Below, piece by piece: positions 27,070 through 35,014 of a stretch of DNA of 64,000 bases; position 1 is the stretch's first letter, and each line of letters opens with the position of its first letter. This stretch comes from Natrialba taiwanensis DSM 12281 (lineage in GTDB: Archaea > Halobacteriota > Halobacteria > Halobacteriales > Natrialbaceae). The position numbers and the translations under genes are program-made. Location: contig NZ_AOIL01000050.1 of NCBI RefSeq assembly GCF_000337595.1, forward strand, positions 135,588-199,587, read 5' to 3'. The notes beneath the pieces were generated by a model that was not told where the DNA came from, ran no database searches, and saw only the letters and a list, made by a program, of their open reading frames with translations.

Positions 27070-28437
27070 CTAGTCGAGCGAGCCAACCGGACCGCCCCGA
27101 ACGCGAAGCGACAGCGAGTCGTCGGTCTCGTCGGGTATCGAAACCGTGACCGTCGCCGCTGCTGTCCTCGTTTCGTTTTCCGCCTCGCGCTCCGTTTCTG
27201 GAACCGTCACTGTCGTTCGTTCTCCATCGATCGCGAGCCAGTAGGTTCCCGGCGCGGCGGTGATCGTGGCAGTCACGTCGACGGAGTCACCCGACCGGAT
27301 TTTGCCGTCGAACGAGAGGGAGTCGAGCGTCGGCGACGGCGTCTCGACCGCCAGATCCACGTCGATGGTGTGGTCCATCGTCGTCGTGTAGACCGGCACG
27401 GACGCCGTCGGCTCCGGGCCAGTGCCGCTCTCGGATTCTTCGTCCGGTTCGGCGGTCAGCACCTCGACGCCGAGTTCAGTTTCGACGGCCGCGATCCGAT
27501 TACAGATCGTCTGTTGGCTCGAGCCGGCAAAGAGCAGGCCGACGAGCGCGCCGTCGTCGAGGAAGACCGGCGAGCCGCTGTCGCCGGGTTCGGACAGCGG
27601 CCCGGCGACGAGTTGTTCGCGGAACAACGCGGGCTCTTGATCGCCGATATCCACGCGGACGCTCGCGCTCGTGGCTTCGAGTTCGGCGCTCGTGACGCCC
27701 GACGTGCGGCCCGTTTTCGTTACCGTTTCGCCCCGGAGATCGGCGTAGTCGTCCCGGTAGACGCCGGTCGGCCACGACTCGTCGAGTTCGTAGTACGTCG
27801 CCGTCTCCTGTGTCGGGTCGACCGAGCGGGCGGCGACGTCGACGCGCCCGTCGTCTTCGATCGGGACGTAGCCGACGAGTTCGCCGACCGCGTCGTCGTC
27901 GGCGGTGCCGCCGTCCTGCGGCGAGGGTTGGAGGATTAGCTCGCCGAATTCGGCTGCGTTCGAGCGGGCGTAGGTGTGGTTGTTCGCCAACCGGACGAGG
28001 TCGCCCGCGGCCACGTCTTCGCGCCAGCGCGCGGCCGACGCCTCCGGGTCGTCGACGCGGGCCGGATACGGCCCGGCGGTGGCGGCCGTCGAATTGGCGT
28101 TGATTTCGCTGACGCCACCGGGGACGGGCCGGTGGCGGTCCTGCCGACCAGGCGCGGCTTCGGGGACCGCTTCGATCGGTCCCGTCTCCGTCTCGGTGTT
28201 CGCGTCCATTGCGTCGAACCCTTCGCGCGTCTCGTCGTAGCCCGCGTCGACGACGGTCACGTCCACGTCGTCCCCGGCATCGGCCAGGCGGGTTTCCACG
28301 TCGTCCGCGGCGTCGAGCGCCGATTTCGGCCGCTTCTGCGAGACGAACACCGTGAGTTGCTCTGCGTCCTCGTCGTAGTCGACGCCGATCACGTTCTCAC
28401 ACTCGAGTAAGAACTCGTAGTCTGGTGTCGAGGGCAT
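27070..28437 (-). CDS. trypsin-like serine peptidase-fold protein with N- and C-terminal extensions
   Basis: 455 residues. An N-terminal part (LLECENVIGVDYDEDAEQLTVFVSQKRP) is about 90 residues and resembles a small alpha-beta domain. A chymotrypsin-fold core follows (about 110-330), with GELV/NNHTYARSN as the likely His region, AARSVDP as a possible Asp region and SEPGDSGSPVFLDDGALVGLLFAGSS as the Ser motif GDSGSPVF. The C-terminal 120 residues form a beta-sandwich-like module. There is no signal peptide, so the protein appears cytoplasmic. Activity is plausible but the His/Asp assignment is uncertain. It is divergent from the phosphoribosyltransferase gene. Confidence 0.72.
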   Translation of the reverse strand: MPSTPDYEFLLECENVIGVDYDEDAEQLTVFVSQKRPKSALDAADDVETRLADAGDDVDVTVVDAGYDETREGFDAMDANTETETGPIEAVPEAAPGRQDRHRPVPGGVSEINANSTAATAGPYPARVDDPEASAARWREDVAAGDLVRLANNHTYARSNAAEFGELILQPSPQDGGTADDDAVGELVGYVPIEDDGRVDVAARSVDPTQETATYYELDESWPTGVYRDDYADLRGETVTKTGRTSGVTSAELEATSASVRVDIGDQEPALFREQLVAGPLSEPGDSGSPVFLDDGALVGLLFAGSSQQTICNRIAAVETELGVEVLTAEPDEESESGTGPEPTASVPVYTTTMDHTIDVDLAVETPSPTLDSLSFDGKIRSGDSVDVTATITAAPGTYWLAIDGERTTVTVPETEREAENETRTAAATVTVSIPDETDDSLSLRVRGGPVGSLD

Positions 28438-28526
28438 CGGTCATGTAACCGTTCGTGATACCGTTAGATATAGCTGGATATTATTACACAATTATCTAAG
28501 GCGGATAAACGAGGCGTCTTTCAGCC

Positions 28527-28536
28527 CACTTATAAT
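28527..28536 (+). promoter_or_regulatory. TATA box of phosphoribosyltransferase gene
   Basis: ACTTATAATG, preceded by a divergent AT-rich stretch (28450-28500) that could serve the serine peptidase gene on the other strand. Transcription would start near 28560, leaving a leader of about 13 bases. Confidence 0.55.
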
Positions 28537-28572
28537 GGTCGCCCCATTCTGTCCCGAGTAGGTGGCCACCAG

Positions 28573-29274
28573 ATGTCCGATCTACCGGACGATTTCGACT
28601 GTACGATTACGAACTGGGAGTACATTTACAGCCTCTGTCGCGACGTCAGCGACGACGTTCGCCGCGACGAGTTCGAGCCGGATGTCATCGTCGCCCTCGC
28701 ACGCGGTGGCTGGTTCGCGGGACGGTGTCTGTGCGACTTCCTCGGCCTGAACGACCTGACGAGCCTGAAGATGGAACACTACGTCGGGACGGCGGAGAAG
28801 TCGGGCGAGCCGACCGTCCGGTATCCGATGCCGGAAGGAAGCGTCGAAGGCAAGGACGTGTTGATCATCGACGATATCGCCGACACCGGCGGCTCGATCA
28901 AACGCGCATACGAGTACGTCGAGGACCGAAACGCCGGCGAGGTCCGCACTGCAACCCTGCAACTGCTCGGCACGAGCGAGTTCGAGCCGGACTACGTCGG
29001 CGAACAGCTCGAGACCTGGACCTGGGTCGTCTACCCCTGGAACTTCATCGAGGACATGATCGACCTGATCTCGAGTGCGATGGAGCAGGCCGACCAGGAG
29101 ACGTTCTCGCAGGAGGAACTGCGCCACTATCTCACCGAGTTCCACGGGATCGAACGGATCGAGATGGAAATCGCCCAGCCGAACCGTCTCACGGAGGTTC
29201 TCTCGGAGATGGAACGTCGCGAACTGCTCGAAATGCGCGACCACGGGCAGTGGGCGCTTTGTAGCGATTCGTAG
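28573..29274 (+). CDS. phosphoribosyltransferase (purine-type PRTase)
   Basis: 233 residues with the PRPP-binding motif VLIIDDIADTGGSIKRAYEYV (about residues 97-117) and the pyrophosphate loop VALARGGWFAGRCL. The architecture matches the archaeal xanthine-guanine/hypoxanthine PRTase group; the base cannot be decided by eye. About 80 residues follow the core (LTEFHGIERIEMEIAQPNRLTEVLSEMERRELLEM), a helical extension typical of haloarchaeal members. A strong TATA-like ACTTATAATG at 28527-28536 lies about 40 bases upstream. Confidence 0.88.
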   Translation: MSDLPDDFDCTITNWEYIYSLCRDVSDDVRRDEFEPDVIVALARGGWFAGRCLCDFLGLNDLTSLKMEHYVGTAEKSGEPTVRYPMPEGSVEGKDVLIIDDIADTGGSIKRAYEYVEDRNAGEVRTATLQLLGTSEFEPDYVGEQLETWTWVVYPWNFIEDMIDLISSAMEQADQETFSQEELRHYLTEFHGIERIEMEIAQPNRLTEVLSEMERRELLEMRDHGQWALCSDS

Positions 29275-29375
29275 GGATTCGCCGACCGCCTCGATGTCTC
29301 CGATTGCAGTCACCAGCCCGGTGAGCCACACTCACGCTATCCGTACTGCAGTCCACTGACGGATACGCACTCACG

Positions 29376-29654
29376 TCAACGGATGGACGAGACGTGTCGT
29401 CCGCGACCGGGCGTGTGTTCGTGGCCGAGAACCACGCAGCTACCGTGTATCGCGATCAATATGACCAGCGCGAAGAACGGATCGAGCGGTACAGCCGCCG
29501 GAGAAAACGGAAACAGCAGGGTAGACAGCACCGGCAGGTACGCGACCGGCAGCACGACCGCGATCCAGAACGCAATCGCACGCACACCGGCGACGGCAGT
29601 TTCCTGCAGCCGCTTCCCGACGGAACGGTCCGTTGATTCGACGAGAGTCGACAT
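29376..29654 (-). CDS. small haloarchaeal membrane protein
   Basis: 92 residues, MSTLVESTDRSVGKRLQETAVAGVRAIAFWIAVVLPVAYLPVLSTLLFPF..., with two hydrophobic segments (about residues 26-50 and 56-78) separated by PAAVPLDP, and a short charged C-terminus. No family recognised. It lies immediately downstream (25 bases) of the lipoprotein gene on the same strand, so it is likely cotranscribed with it and under the same promoter and operator. Confidence 0.6.
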   Translation of the reverse strand: MSTLVESTDRSVGKRLQETAVAGVRAIAFWIAVVLPVAYLPVLSTLLFPFSPAAVPLDPFFALVILIAIHGSCVVLGHEHTPGRGRHVSSIR

Positions 29655-29679
29655 CGATTACCACCTACCCAGGGTCACG

Positions 29680-30654
29680 CTACTCGCTGAACTCGCCGTC
29701 AGGGCACGCCATTCGCGTCGATATCGTCGCGAGTTCAATCGATCCCGTCGCGTCGAGTTCAGCTTGCGTCGTCGAGGTGTTACAATCGAAGTACGTCGCG
29801 CCGATGTGTTCGTGTTCGGTCGCGTCCGTTTCGAGGACGGTCACGTCGAGACTGTACTCGCCGCTCTCCGCGAGTTCGATCTCGGCGGTCGCACCCGGTT
29901 CGAGCGTGTACACGCCGTCGAAGGTCGGATCGGACGACTCGTCGAGCAGAATGTGCGTCGTCCAGGTCTGTGCTGTCGGGTTGTGAACGACGATTCCGTG
30001 TCGGGCGTCGGCCGATTCCTGGTCACCAGCGCCCGGCATGGCTCCGACGGTCGTCGAGTTCGTCTCGTCGCGTTCGATGGTCGTCGTTACGACTCCCTGG
30101 CAGGCCATGAGCGTGGAGACGACGGACGACTCGAGCGTGCCGTCGTCCTGCACGGCGACGGTCGCCGTCGTCGCGTTGCAGTCGAACTGATCGTGTCCGA
30201 CGGTGACCGTTTCAGCCTGGTCGGCGTCCGGGAGGGTCGCGCGAACGGTGAACTCGTCGAGATCGGAGAGCGAGACGTGAACCGCCGCGTCCGCGCCGAG
30301 TTCAAACGATTCCTCGAGAACGGTCGTTCCGTTTCGCTCGATGACGAGCGCGGGCGTGTGCGTCTCGCTCGCTCGGTTCGTGAGGGCGACTTGCACCGGC
30401 TTCCGAAGGCCGCTGTCCGCGAGCGTCTCGTCACCGATGAGCCGATCCGCGGTCGCCCCGCTCTCGACGGTGGTGGGCGCGGACTCCGCCTGCGTCGCCA
30501 GCGACCGGGGGTCGTCTTCAGGTGTTGATTCCGATTCCGGGTTCGATTCCGACTCGGATCCCGGATCGGCCGTCGCGTCCGTTTCAGAGAGACAGCCAGC
30601 CGCTGCAGTCGTCATTCCGATACCGATCGATGCCAGAACGGTTCGTCGTTCCAT
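29680..30654 (-). CDS. secreted lipoprotein with two tandem homologous domains
   Basis: 324 residues. MERRTVLASIGIGMTTAAAGCLSE is a lipoprotein signal whose RR pair suggests the Tat route; the lipobox AAAGC gives the lipid Cys at about residue 21. An acidic Ser/Glu-rich linker leads to two copies of one domain: about residues 85-190 and 208-320. Both end in the same pattern, FDCN...T...L/I...S..MAC, so each carries a Cys pair that may form a disulphide or bind metal. The fold is beta-rich (Ig-like by pattern). Expression is probably governed by the 20-bp palindrome at 30694-30713. Confidence 0.78.
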   Translation of the reverse strand: MERRTVLASIGIGMTTAAAGCLSETDATADPGSESESNPESESTPEDDPRSLATQAESAPTTVESGATADRLIGDETLADSGLRKPVQVALTNRASETHTPALVIERNGTTVLEESFELGADAAVHVSLSDLDEFTVRATLPDADQAETVTVGHDQFDCNATTATVAVQDDGTLESSVVSTLMACQGVVTTTIERDETNSTTVGAMPGAGDQESADARHGIVVHNPTAQTWTTHILLDESSDPTFDGVYTLEPGATAEIELAESGEYSLDVTVLETDATEHEHIGATYFDCNTSTTQAELDATGSIELATISTRMACPDGEFSE

Positions 30655-30693
30655 ACAGTCCCGTTCGGTGGGAGGTCCTTCCCACTATCCCAA

Positions 30694-30713
30694 ACTCAAA
30701 GCCGTCTTTGAGT
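30694..30713. promoter_or_regulatory. palindromic operator, copy 1 (upstream of lipoprotein gene)
   Basis: A perfect inverted repeat ACTCAAAG, 4 bases, CTTTGAGT. It is 40 bases upstream of the lipoprotein ATG and just upstream of a TATA-like GGATAGTG element (minus strand, about 30682-30689). An identical copy lies before the regulator gene at 31429-31448. A smaller inverted repeat GTGGGA/TCCCAC sits between this operator and the start. Confidence 0.8.
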
Positions 30714-30739
30714 CCCGTTCGTCGCTCGAATTCTTCCGG

Positions 30740-31381
30740 TCACTCGCCGACAGCGGCTTGTCGCCGCGTCGCCGGTCGATACCGCATCCAGTACCAGTAG
30801 CCAACCCAACACCCGATCGCGAACAGTCCGGCCGCGAGCACGAACCCGCCGGGCCCGGTTGCGAACTCGAGAAGCGACTCGCGAAGCGTCGGCTCGGGTG
30901 GCTGTGCGGTACTGAGCAGCCTCGGCTGTGCCGGCCGGGGCGCGTTCCACCGCGTATGAACGAGCGCACTCACGAGACCCACGAACACGCTCGCACCGAG
31001 CACTCGCTGCAGTGCACCCGAAAGCGACGGCGTCGTCTGCTCGGCCCCAGTATACAGAACCAGCGGACCGTTCGCCGGCGCATAGACATCCATCTCCCGT
31101 CCCTGGCTCGAGTACCACGTCCCGGCAACGACGATCAGATCCGCTTCGACAAGCCGCTCGAGATGATAGCTGACGTTCTGCACCGAGGCGTCCATGCGAT
31201 CGGCGATATCCGACGCCGTCTGTGGCTCCTCGTAGAGCATCGCGAGAATCGTCCGCGCCGTCGTCGACGAGACGGATGACAGTATGTGCTCGGCTTCCGT
31301 CTCGGTGAACTCGACGAGTTTCGGCTCGGTTTCGCGGTCGTCCAATGCCGATGATGGTTTCAGCGGAAAGAGAGAGCTCAT
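30740..31381 (-). CDS. winged-helix (ArsR-like) membrane-bound transcription regulator
   Basis: 213 residues. After a 25-residue leader comes a winged-helix domain: EFTETEAEHILSSVSSTTARTILAMLYEEPQTASDIADRMDASVQNVSYHLERLVEADLIVV (about residues 25-87), where VQNVSYHLERL is the recognition helix. The C-terminal half has two hydrophobic segments (about 127-145 and 172-195) that would place the regulator in the membrane. The 20-bp palindrome at 31429-31448, just upstream of its TATA box, suggests autoregulation; the same palindrome precedes the lipoprotein gene. It may sense an envelope signal. Confidence 0.82.
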   Translation of the reverse strand: MSSLFPLKPSSALDDRETEPKLVEFTETEAEHILSSVSSTTARTILAMLYEEPQTASDIADRMDASVQNVSYHLERLVEADLIVVAGTWYSSQGREMDVYAPANGPLVLYTGAEQTTPSLSGALQRVLGASVFVGLVSALVHTRWNAPRPAQPRLLSTAQPPEPTLRESLLEFATGPGGFVLAAGLFAIGCWVGYWYWMRYRPATRRQAAVGE

Positions 31382-31409
31382 CGTACCTACAGTCTCGTTT
31401 CCACCGGGG

Positions 31410-31418
31410 TGATATATT
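31410..31418 (-). promoter_or_regulatory. TATA box of winged-helix regulator gene
   Basis: AATATATC (minus strand) lies about 30 bases before the ATG at 31381, near the spacing expected for a leaderless or short-leader transcript. The palindrome at 31429-31448 begins about 11 bases further upstream. Confidence 0.65.
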
Positions 31419-31428
31419 CGTACGTGAA

Positions 31429-31448
31429 ACTCAAAGATTCCTTTGAGT
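31429..31448. promoter_or_regulatory. palindromic operator, copy 2 (upstream of regulator gene)
   Basis: ACTCAAAG, 4 bases (ATTC), CTTTGAGT: the arms are identical to copy 1 at 30694-30713 and only the 4-base spacer differs. Its position just upstream of the regulator's TATA box suggests binding by the regulator itself, either as activator or as an upstream-acting repressor. Confidence 0.8.
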
Positions 31449-31535
31449 TTGTGAACTCCAGCCAGTGCGACGGTTTCGATCGCCGAAGACGATCCGAATA
31501 TGAACTCTCTGTCCAGTGCTGGGCGACACTCTCAC

Positions 31536-33095
31536 CTATTCCGCGAACGATTCGGAATCCGGCGTGGGGTCGGGTTCTGCGTCCGTTTCCGCTGCTGTTC
31601 CCGCTTTCGATTCCGTCCCCGTTTCCGCTTCGCGTTCCGGGCCGACCGTCCCCGCCTCGCCTGCAGTCGCTGACGCGGCGTCCGTGGAGTCAGTTTCGCT
31701 CGTTTCGTCGACGATCGACTCCGTCCAGGTCCCGCGGGTAAACCACGCAGTCGCCGCGATCGCGCCGACGATGTCGCCGATAACGACACCGGCCCAGATG
31801 CCCGTCGGGCCCCAATCGAGGACGAAGGCAAGGATGTAGGTAACGGGGACGCGGACGGCCCACAGGCCGAAGACGGCGAACGCGAGTGCAGTCTTCGTGT
31901 TCCCCGCGCCGCGGAACGCACCCTGAACCACCTGCATGACGCCCATGAAGACGAATGCGACCGCGGAGAACCGCAGGTAGGTCACGCCGTAGTCGATCGT
32001 CGCCGCCCGTCCTTCCGCCTCCGCCATCAGGAACACCGAGACGAACGGTTCCGGCAGCAAGAACGCGAGCACGCCCGCCACGAACATGATCGATCCGATC
32101 ACCCCCGCAGCGATCCAGACGGCCCGCTTTGCGCGATCCGCCATCCCTGCACCCAGGTTCTGGCCGACGATCGAGTCCGTCGCCTGCCCCATACCGAGCG
32201 CCGGCAGGAACGCGAGCGATACCAGTCGGTTCCCGAGCCCATAGGCGGTGACGACTTCGGACGGAAACGTGACGACGATCGCCATCATCGCAACCAGCGC
32301 AAGCGCCGTCATCGACTGCTCGAGAGCCGTCGGAACGCCCAATCGCGTAATCTCGCGAACATACTCGAGTCGCGGCCGAATATGCGACGCCTTGATCGCC
32401 GGTCCGGTGTCCGTATAGTACAGCAGGTAAAATCCGATGACCGTCGCAATAGCGCGCGAGATGACCGTCGCGACAGCCGCTCCCTGAACCTCGAGCCGCG
32501 GGAGCGGGCCGACGCCGAAGATAAGCAGCGGGTCGATTGCAACGTTGATGACGACGCTGATGAACATCACTCGCATCGGCGCGCGCGTGTTCCCGTAGCC
32601 GCGCATGAGCGCGACGAAGACGAAGAAGCCGAATACGGACGGTAATCCGAGGAAGAATACCTCCAGGTACTCCGCGGCGAGCGGGATGATCGCCGCCTCG
32701 GTGTCGGGATCGGACGGCAACGCGGCGAGCATCGGATCGCTCAGTAGATACCCGAGGATACCGAGTCCGACCGCGACAAGCGAAATAAACGACAGCGTTT
32801 GCCCGGCGATGATCCCGTCCTCGTCGCTGTCGGCCCCCGTGTGCTGGGCGATCAGGATCGCTCCGGCGGTCGTAAACCCGCTTCCGACCGCAATCAGCAA
32901 GAAGAGCAGCGGAAACGCGAGGCTCACCGCACCGACGGCGTCGGGCGAGAGCGTCCCGAGCCACAGCGTGTCGCCGACGTTGTAGGCGACCTGCAACAGT
33001 TGAATAACGACGAGCGGCCAGGCCAACCTGAACATCGGTCGGACGAGTTCACCTTCGGTAAGGGAGTTCTCGTCCGCCGTCGCGCCAGCGGACAT
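31536..33095 (-). CDS. MATE-family multidrug/metabolite efflux transporter
   Basis: 519 residues with twelve predicted membrane helices in two homologous halves. It has the NorM/DinF features: LAWPLVVIQLLQVAYNVGDTLWLG at the start, GSGFTTAGAILIAQHTGA, FFVFVALMRGYGNTRAPM and QGAFRGAGNTKTAL, the two halves of the conserved RGxGxTxxP-type motif. It exports cationic compounds using a sodium or proton gradient. An acidic tail of about 70 residues (ETSETDSTDAASATAGEAG...) is disordered. The start at 33095 (MSAGATADENSL) is chosen because upstream residues look like non-coding DNA. Divergent from MTA phosphorylase. Confidence 0.92.
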   Translation of the reverse strand: MSAGATADENSLTEGELVRPMFRLAWPLVVIQLLQVAYNVGDTLWLGTLSPDAVGAVSLAFPLLFLLIAVGSGFTTAGAILIAQHTGADSDEDGIIAGQTLSFISLVAVGLGILGYLLSDPMLAALPSDPDTEAAIIPLAAEYLEVFFLGLPSVFGFFVFVALMRGYGNTRAPMRVMFISVVINVAIDPLLIFGVGPLPRLEVQGAAVATVISRAIATVIGFYLLYYTDTGPAIKASHIRPRLEYVREITRLGVPTALEQSMTALALVAMMAIVVTFPSEVVTAYGLGNRLVSLAFLPALGMGQATDSIVGQNLGAGMADRAKRAVWIAAGVIGSIMFVAGVLAFLLPEPFVSVFLMAEAEGRAATIDYGVTYLRFSAVAFVFMGVMQVVQGAFRGAGNTKTALAFAVFGLWAVRVPVTYILAFVLDWGPTGIWAGVVIGDIVGAIAATAWFTRGTWTESIVDETSETDSTDAASATAGEAGTVGPEREAETGTESKAGTAAETDAEPDPTPDSESFAE

Positions 33096-33231
33096 ATCCG
33101 CACAGTGTCGGGCGGCGTACTTGACCACTCGGGAGATGTGGTACCGTATTGCACTCGACGGTGAGAGCGCCGGGCATGTGTGCAACCGAGAATCCGGACC
33201 GTTTACGGTGCTCCTCCGACGATCCTCGGCC

Positions 33232-34092
33232 ATGACGATCGGAGTTATCGGCGGCAGCGGTATCTACGAGGCGCTCCCGCTCGAGAACACGCGCACGGAG
33301 ACCGTCACCACGCCCTACGGCGACCCCAGCGACGACGTGACGCTGGGTGAACTCGCCGGCAAGGAGGTGGCGTTCCTGCCGCGCCACGGTGAGGACCATC
33401 AGCACACGCCGACCGACGCGCAGTACCGGGCGAACATTTACGCCCTCAAATCGGTCGGCGTCGACCGCGTCATTTCGACGAACGCGGTCGGCAGCCTCCG
33501 CGAGGACCTGCCGCCCCAGACGCTCGTCGTTCCGGATCAGATCTTCGATCGGACGAAACACCGCTCGCCGACGTTCTTCGGCGACGGTATCGTCGTCCAC
33601 ATGGGCTTTGCCGAACCGTACTGTCCCGAGATGGTCGAGCACCTCGCCGATGCGGCCGCAGCGGTGGCCGATGCGGAGACGAAGACGGAGCGGGGTGGCA
33701 CCTACGTCTGCATCGAGGGTCCACAGTACTCCACGCGAGCGGAGAGCGAGTTCTATCGCTCGCAGGGGTGGGACGTGGTCGGTATGACGACGATTCCGGA
33801 GGCCAAACTCGCCCGCGAGGCCGAACTGAGCTACGCGACGGTCGCGGGGATAACTGACTACGACGTCTGGAAGCAGGACAACGAGGTGACGCTCGAGGAA
33901 GTCCTCGAGAACGCCGCGGCGAATCAGGACTCGATCAACGCCGTGATCGAACGCGCGATTCGAACGATGCCCGAGGACTTCGAAAGCGACGCCTGGAGTG
34001 CACTCGAGGGGACGATCAACACGCCGACGGAGGCTATTCCCGACGAGACGCGCGAACGCGTGGATCTGCTGGCCGGTGAGTACCTCGACTAA
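33232..34092 (+). CDS. S-methyl-5'-thioadenosine phosphorylase family protein
   Basis: 286 residues of the purine nucleoside phosphorylase fold: IGVIGGSGIYEA at the N-terminus (phosphate site), FLPRHGEDHQHTP, VISTNAVGSLREDL, the signature YVCIEGPQYSTRAESEFYRSQGWDVVGMTTIPEAKLARE (purine and ribose site), and DYDVWK. It would phosphorolyse methylthioadenosine from polyamine and methionine metabolism, giving adenine and methylthioribose-1-phosphate. A GTTTACGG TATA-like element about 28 bases before ATG 33232 fits leaderless transcription. Confidence 0.93.
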   Translation: MTIGVIGGSGIYEALPLENTRTETVTTPYGDPSDDVTLGELAGKEVAFLPRHGEDHQHTPTDAQYRANIYALKSVGVDRVISTNAVGSLREDLPPQTLVVPDQIFDRTKHRSPTFFGDGIVVHMGFAEPYCPEMVEHLADAAAAVADAETKTERGGTYVCIEGPQYSTRAESEFYRSQGWDVVGMTTIPEAKLAREAELSYATVAGITDYDVWKQDNEVTLEEVLENAAANQDSINAVIERAIRTMPEDFESDAWSALEGTINTPTEAIPDETRERVDLLAGEYLD

Positions 34093-34188
34093 TACATCAC
34101 TCACGCGATAAATATGTGTGGGTGACTATCACTCGAACCAAATATAATTGGCACACTGACTATCACCATTGAGAACATAGCATGAGAT

Positions 34189-34814
34189 ATGAGCCACGAT
34201 TCCGAGTGCCGCTTTCGCCCGACAGACGGTTCGGCCAGTCAAGCGCATGCCAGTATGACAGCCACTCCGTCCGCCCCAGACCACTCGCTGCCGCTTGAGA
34301 CCCCGCTTTCCCCTCGAAAGCGCGACACACTGCAATTCCTTCTCGATACTGACGGCCCCGTCACGATCCGTGCCGTAACGGACCACGTGGCAGCCACGGA
34401 ACACGAAACCGCTCCAACATCCCTCTCCGCCGATCAGCGGCAACCGGTCTACGTCGCCCTCTACCAGTCGCTGCTCCCTGAACTCGACGACGCAGACATC
34501 GTCGAGTACAACAAAGCTCGCGGAACCGTTCGCTTGACGGCCGACCGCGCGGCTGTCGAGTCCGTCCTCGAGTTCACGGAGAGCGAGCCCGAGCCAACGA
34601 GCGCGGGACGGACGAGCAGACAGGGACTGCAACTGCGACCGAGAAAACGGCGGTGAACGCAGGCAATGAGTCGTCGAATATCGTCGCCGAGGGAACCGTG
34701 AGTCTATTCGGAATCGCATCGCTTGGATTGCTCGCGTCGCCCGCTCTTACGGCCAGCAGCACCGTCATTGCGACGGTCGCGCTGGCAGTGGCTGTCGTGA
34801 GTCAACTCGCTTGA
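34189..34814 (+). pseudogene. DUF7344-type wHTH membrane protein, frameshifted
   Basis: The frame from ATG 34189 encodes a DUF7344-like winged-helix domain: ETPLSPRKRDTLQFLLDTDGPVTIRAVTDHVAATE...SLSADQRQPVYVALYQSLLPELDDADIVEYNKARGTVRLT. It ends at 34656 in an Arg-rich tail, while another frame continues sensibly through TDEQTGTATATEKTAVNAGNESSNIVAEGTVSLFGIASLGLLASPALTASSTVIATVALAVAVVSQLA to the TGA at 34812. Such C-terminal transmembrane pairs are usual for this family. Inserting one base near the GGG at about 34607 rejoins the frames. An alternative start is ATG 34255. A TATA box AAATATAAT lies near 34138-34146. Confidence 0.78.
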
Positions 34815-35014
34815 ACTGGGTCCGAGACTGGGGCCGGCACTGGCACTTCCGTACCGTTCACACGATGCCGTGTTTGCACTCGTTTTTCGCTGTCTCGAGT
34901 GGTCACGACAACGTTTCGGGACGGTATATCGTTATCTGTGGCATCAGACGGCAGTTCGAACCGAAGAGACCCGTGATCCCTAATCCCGCGACCCCGTATC
35001 TCGTGATCCAGTGA

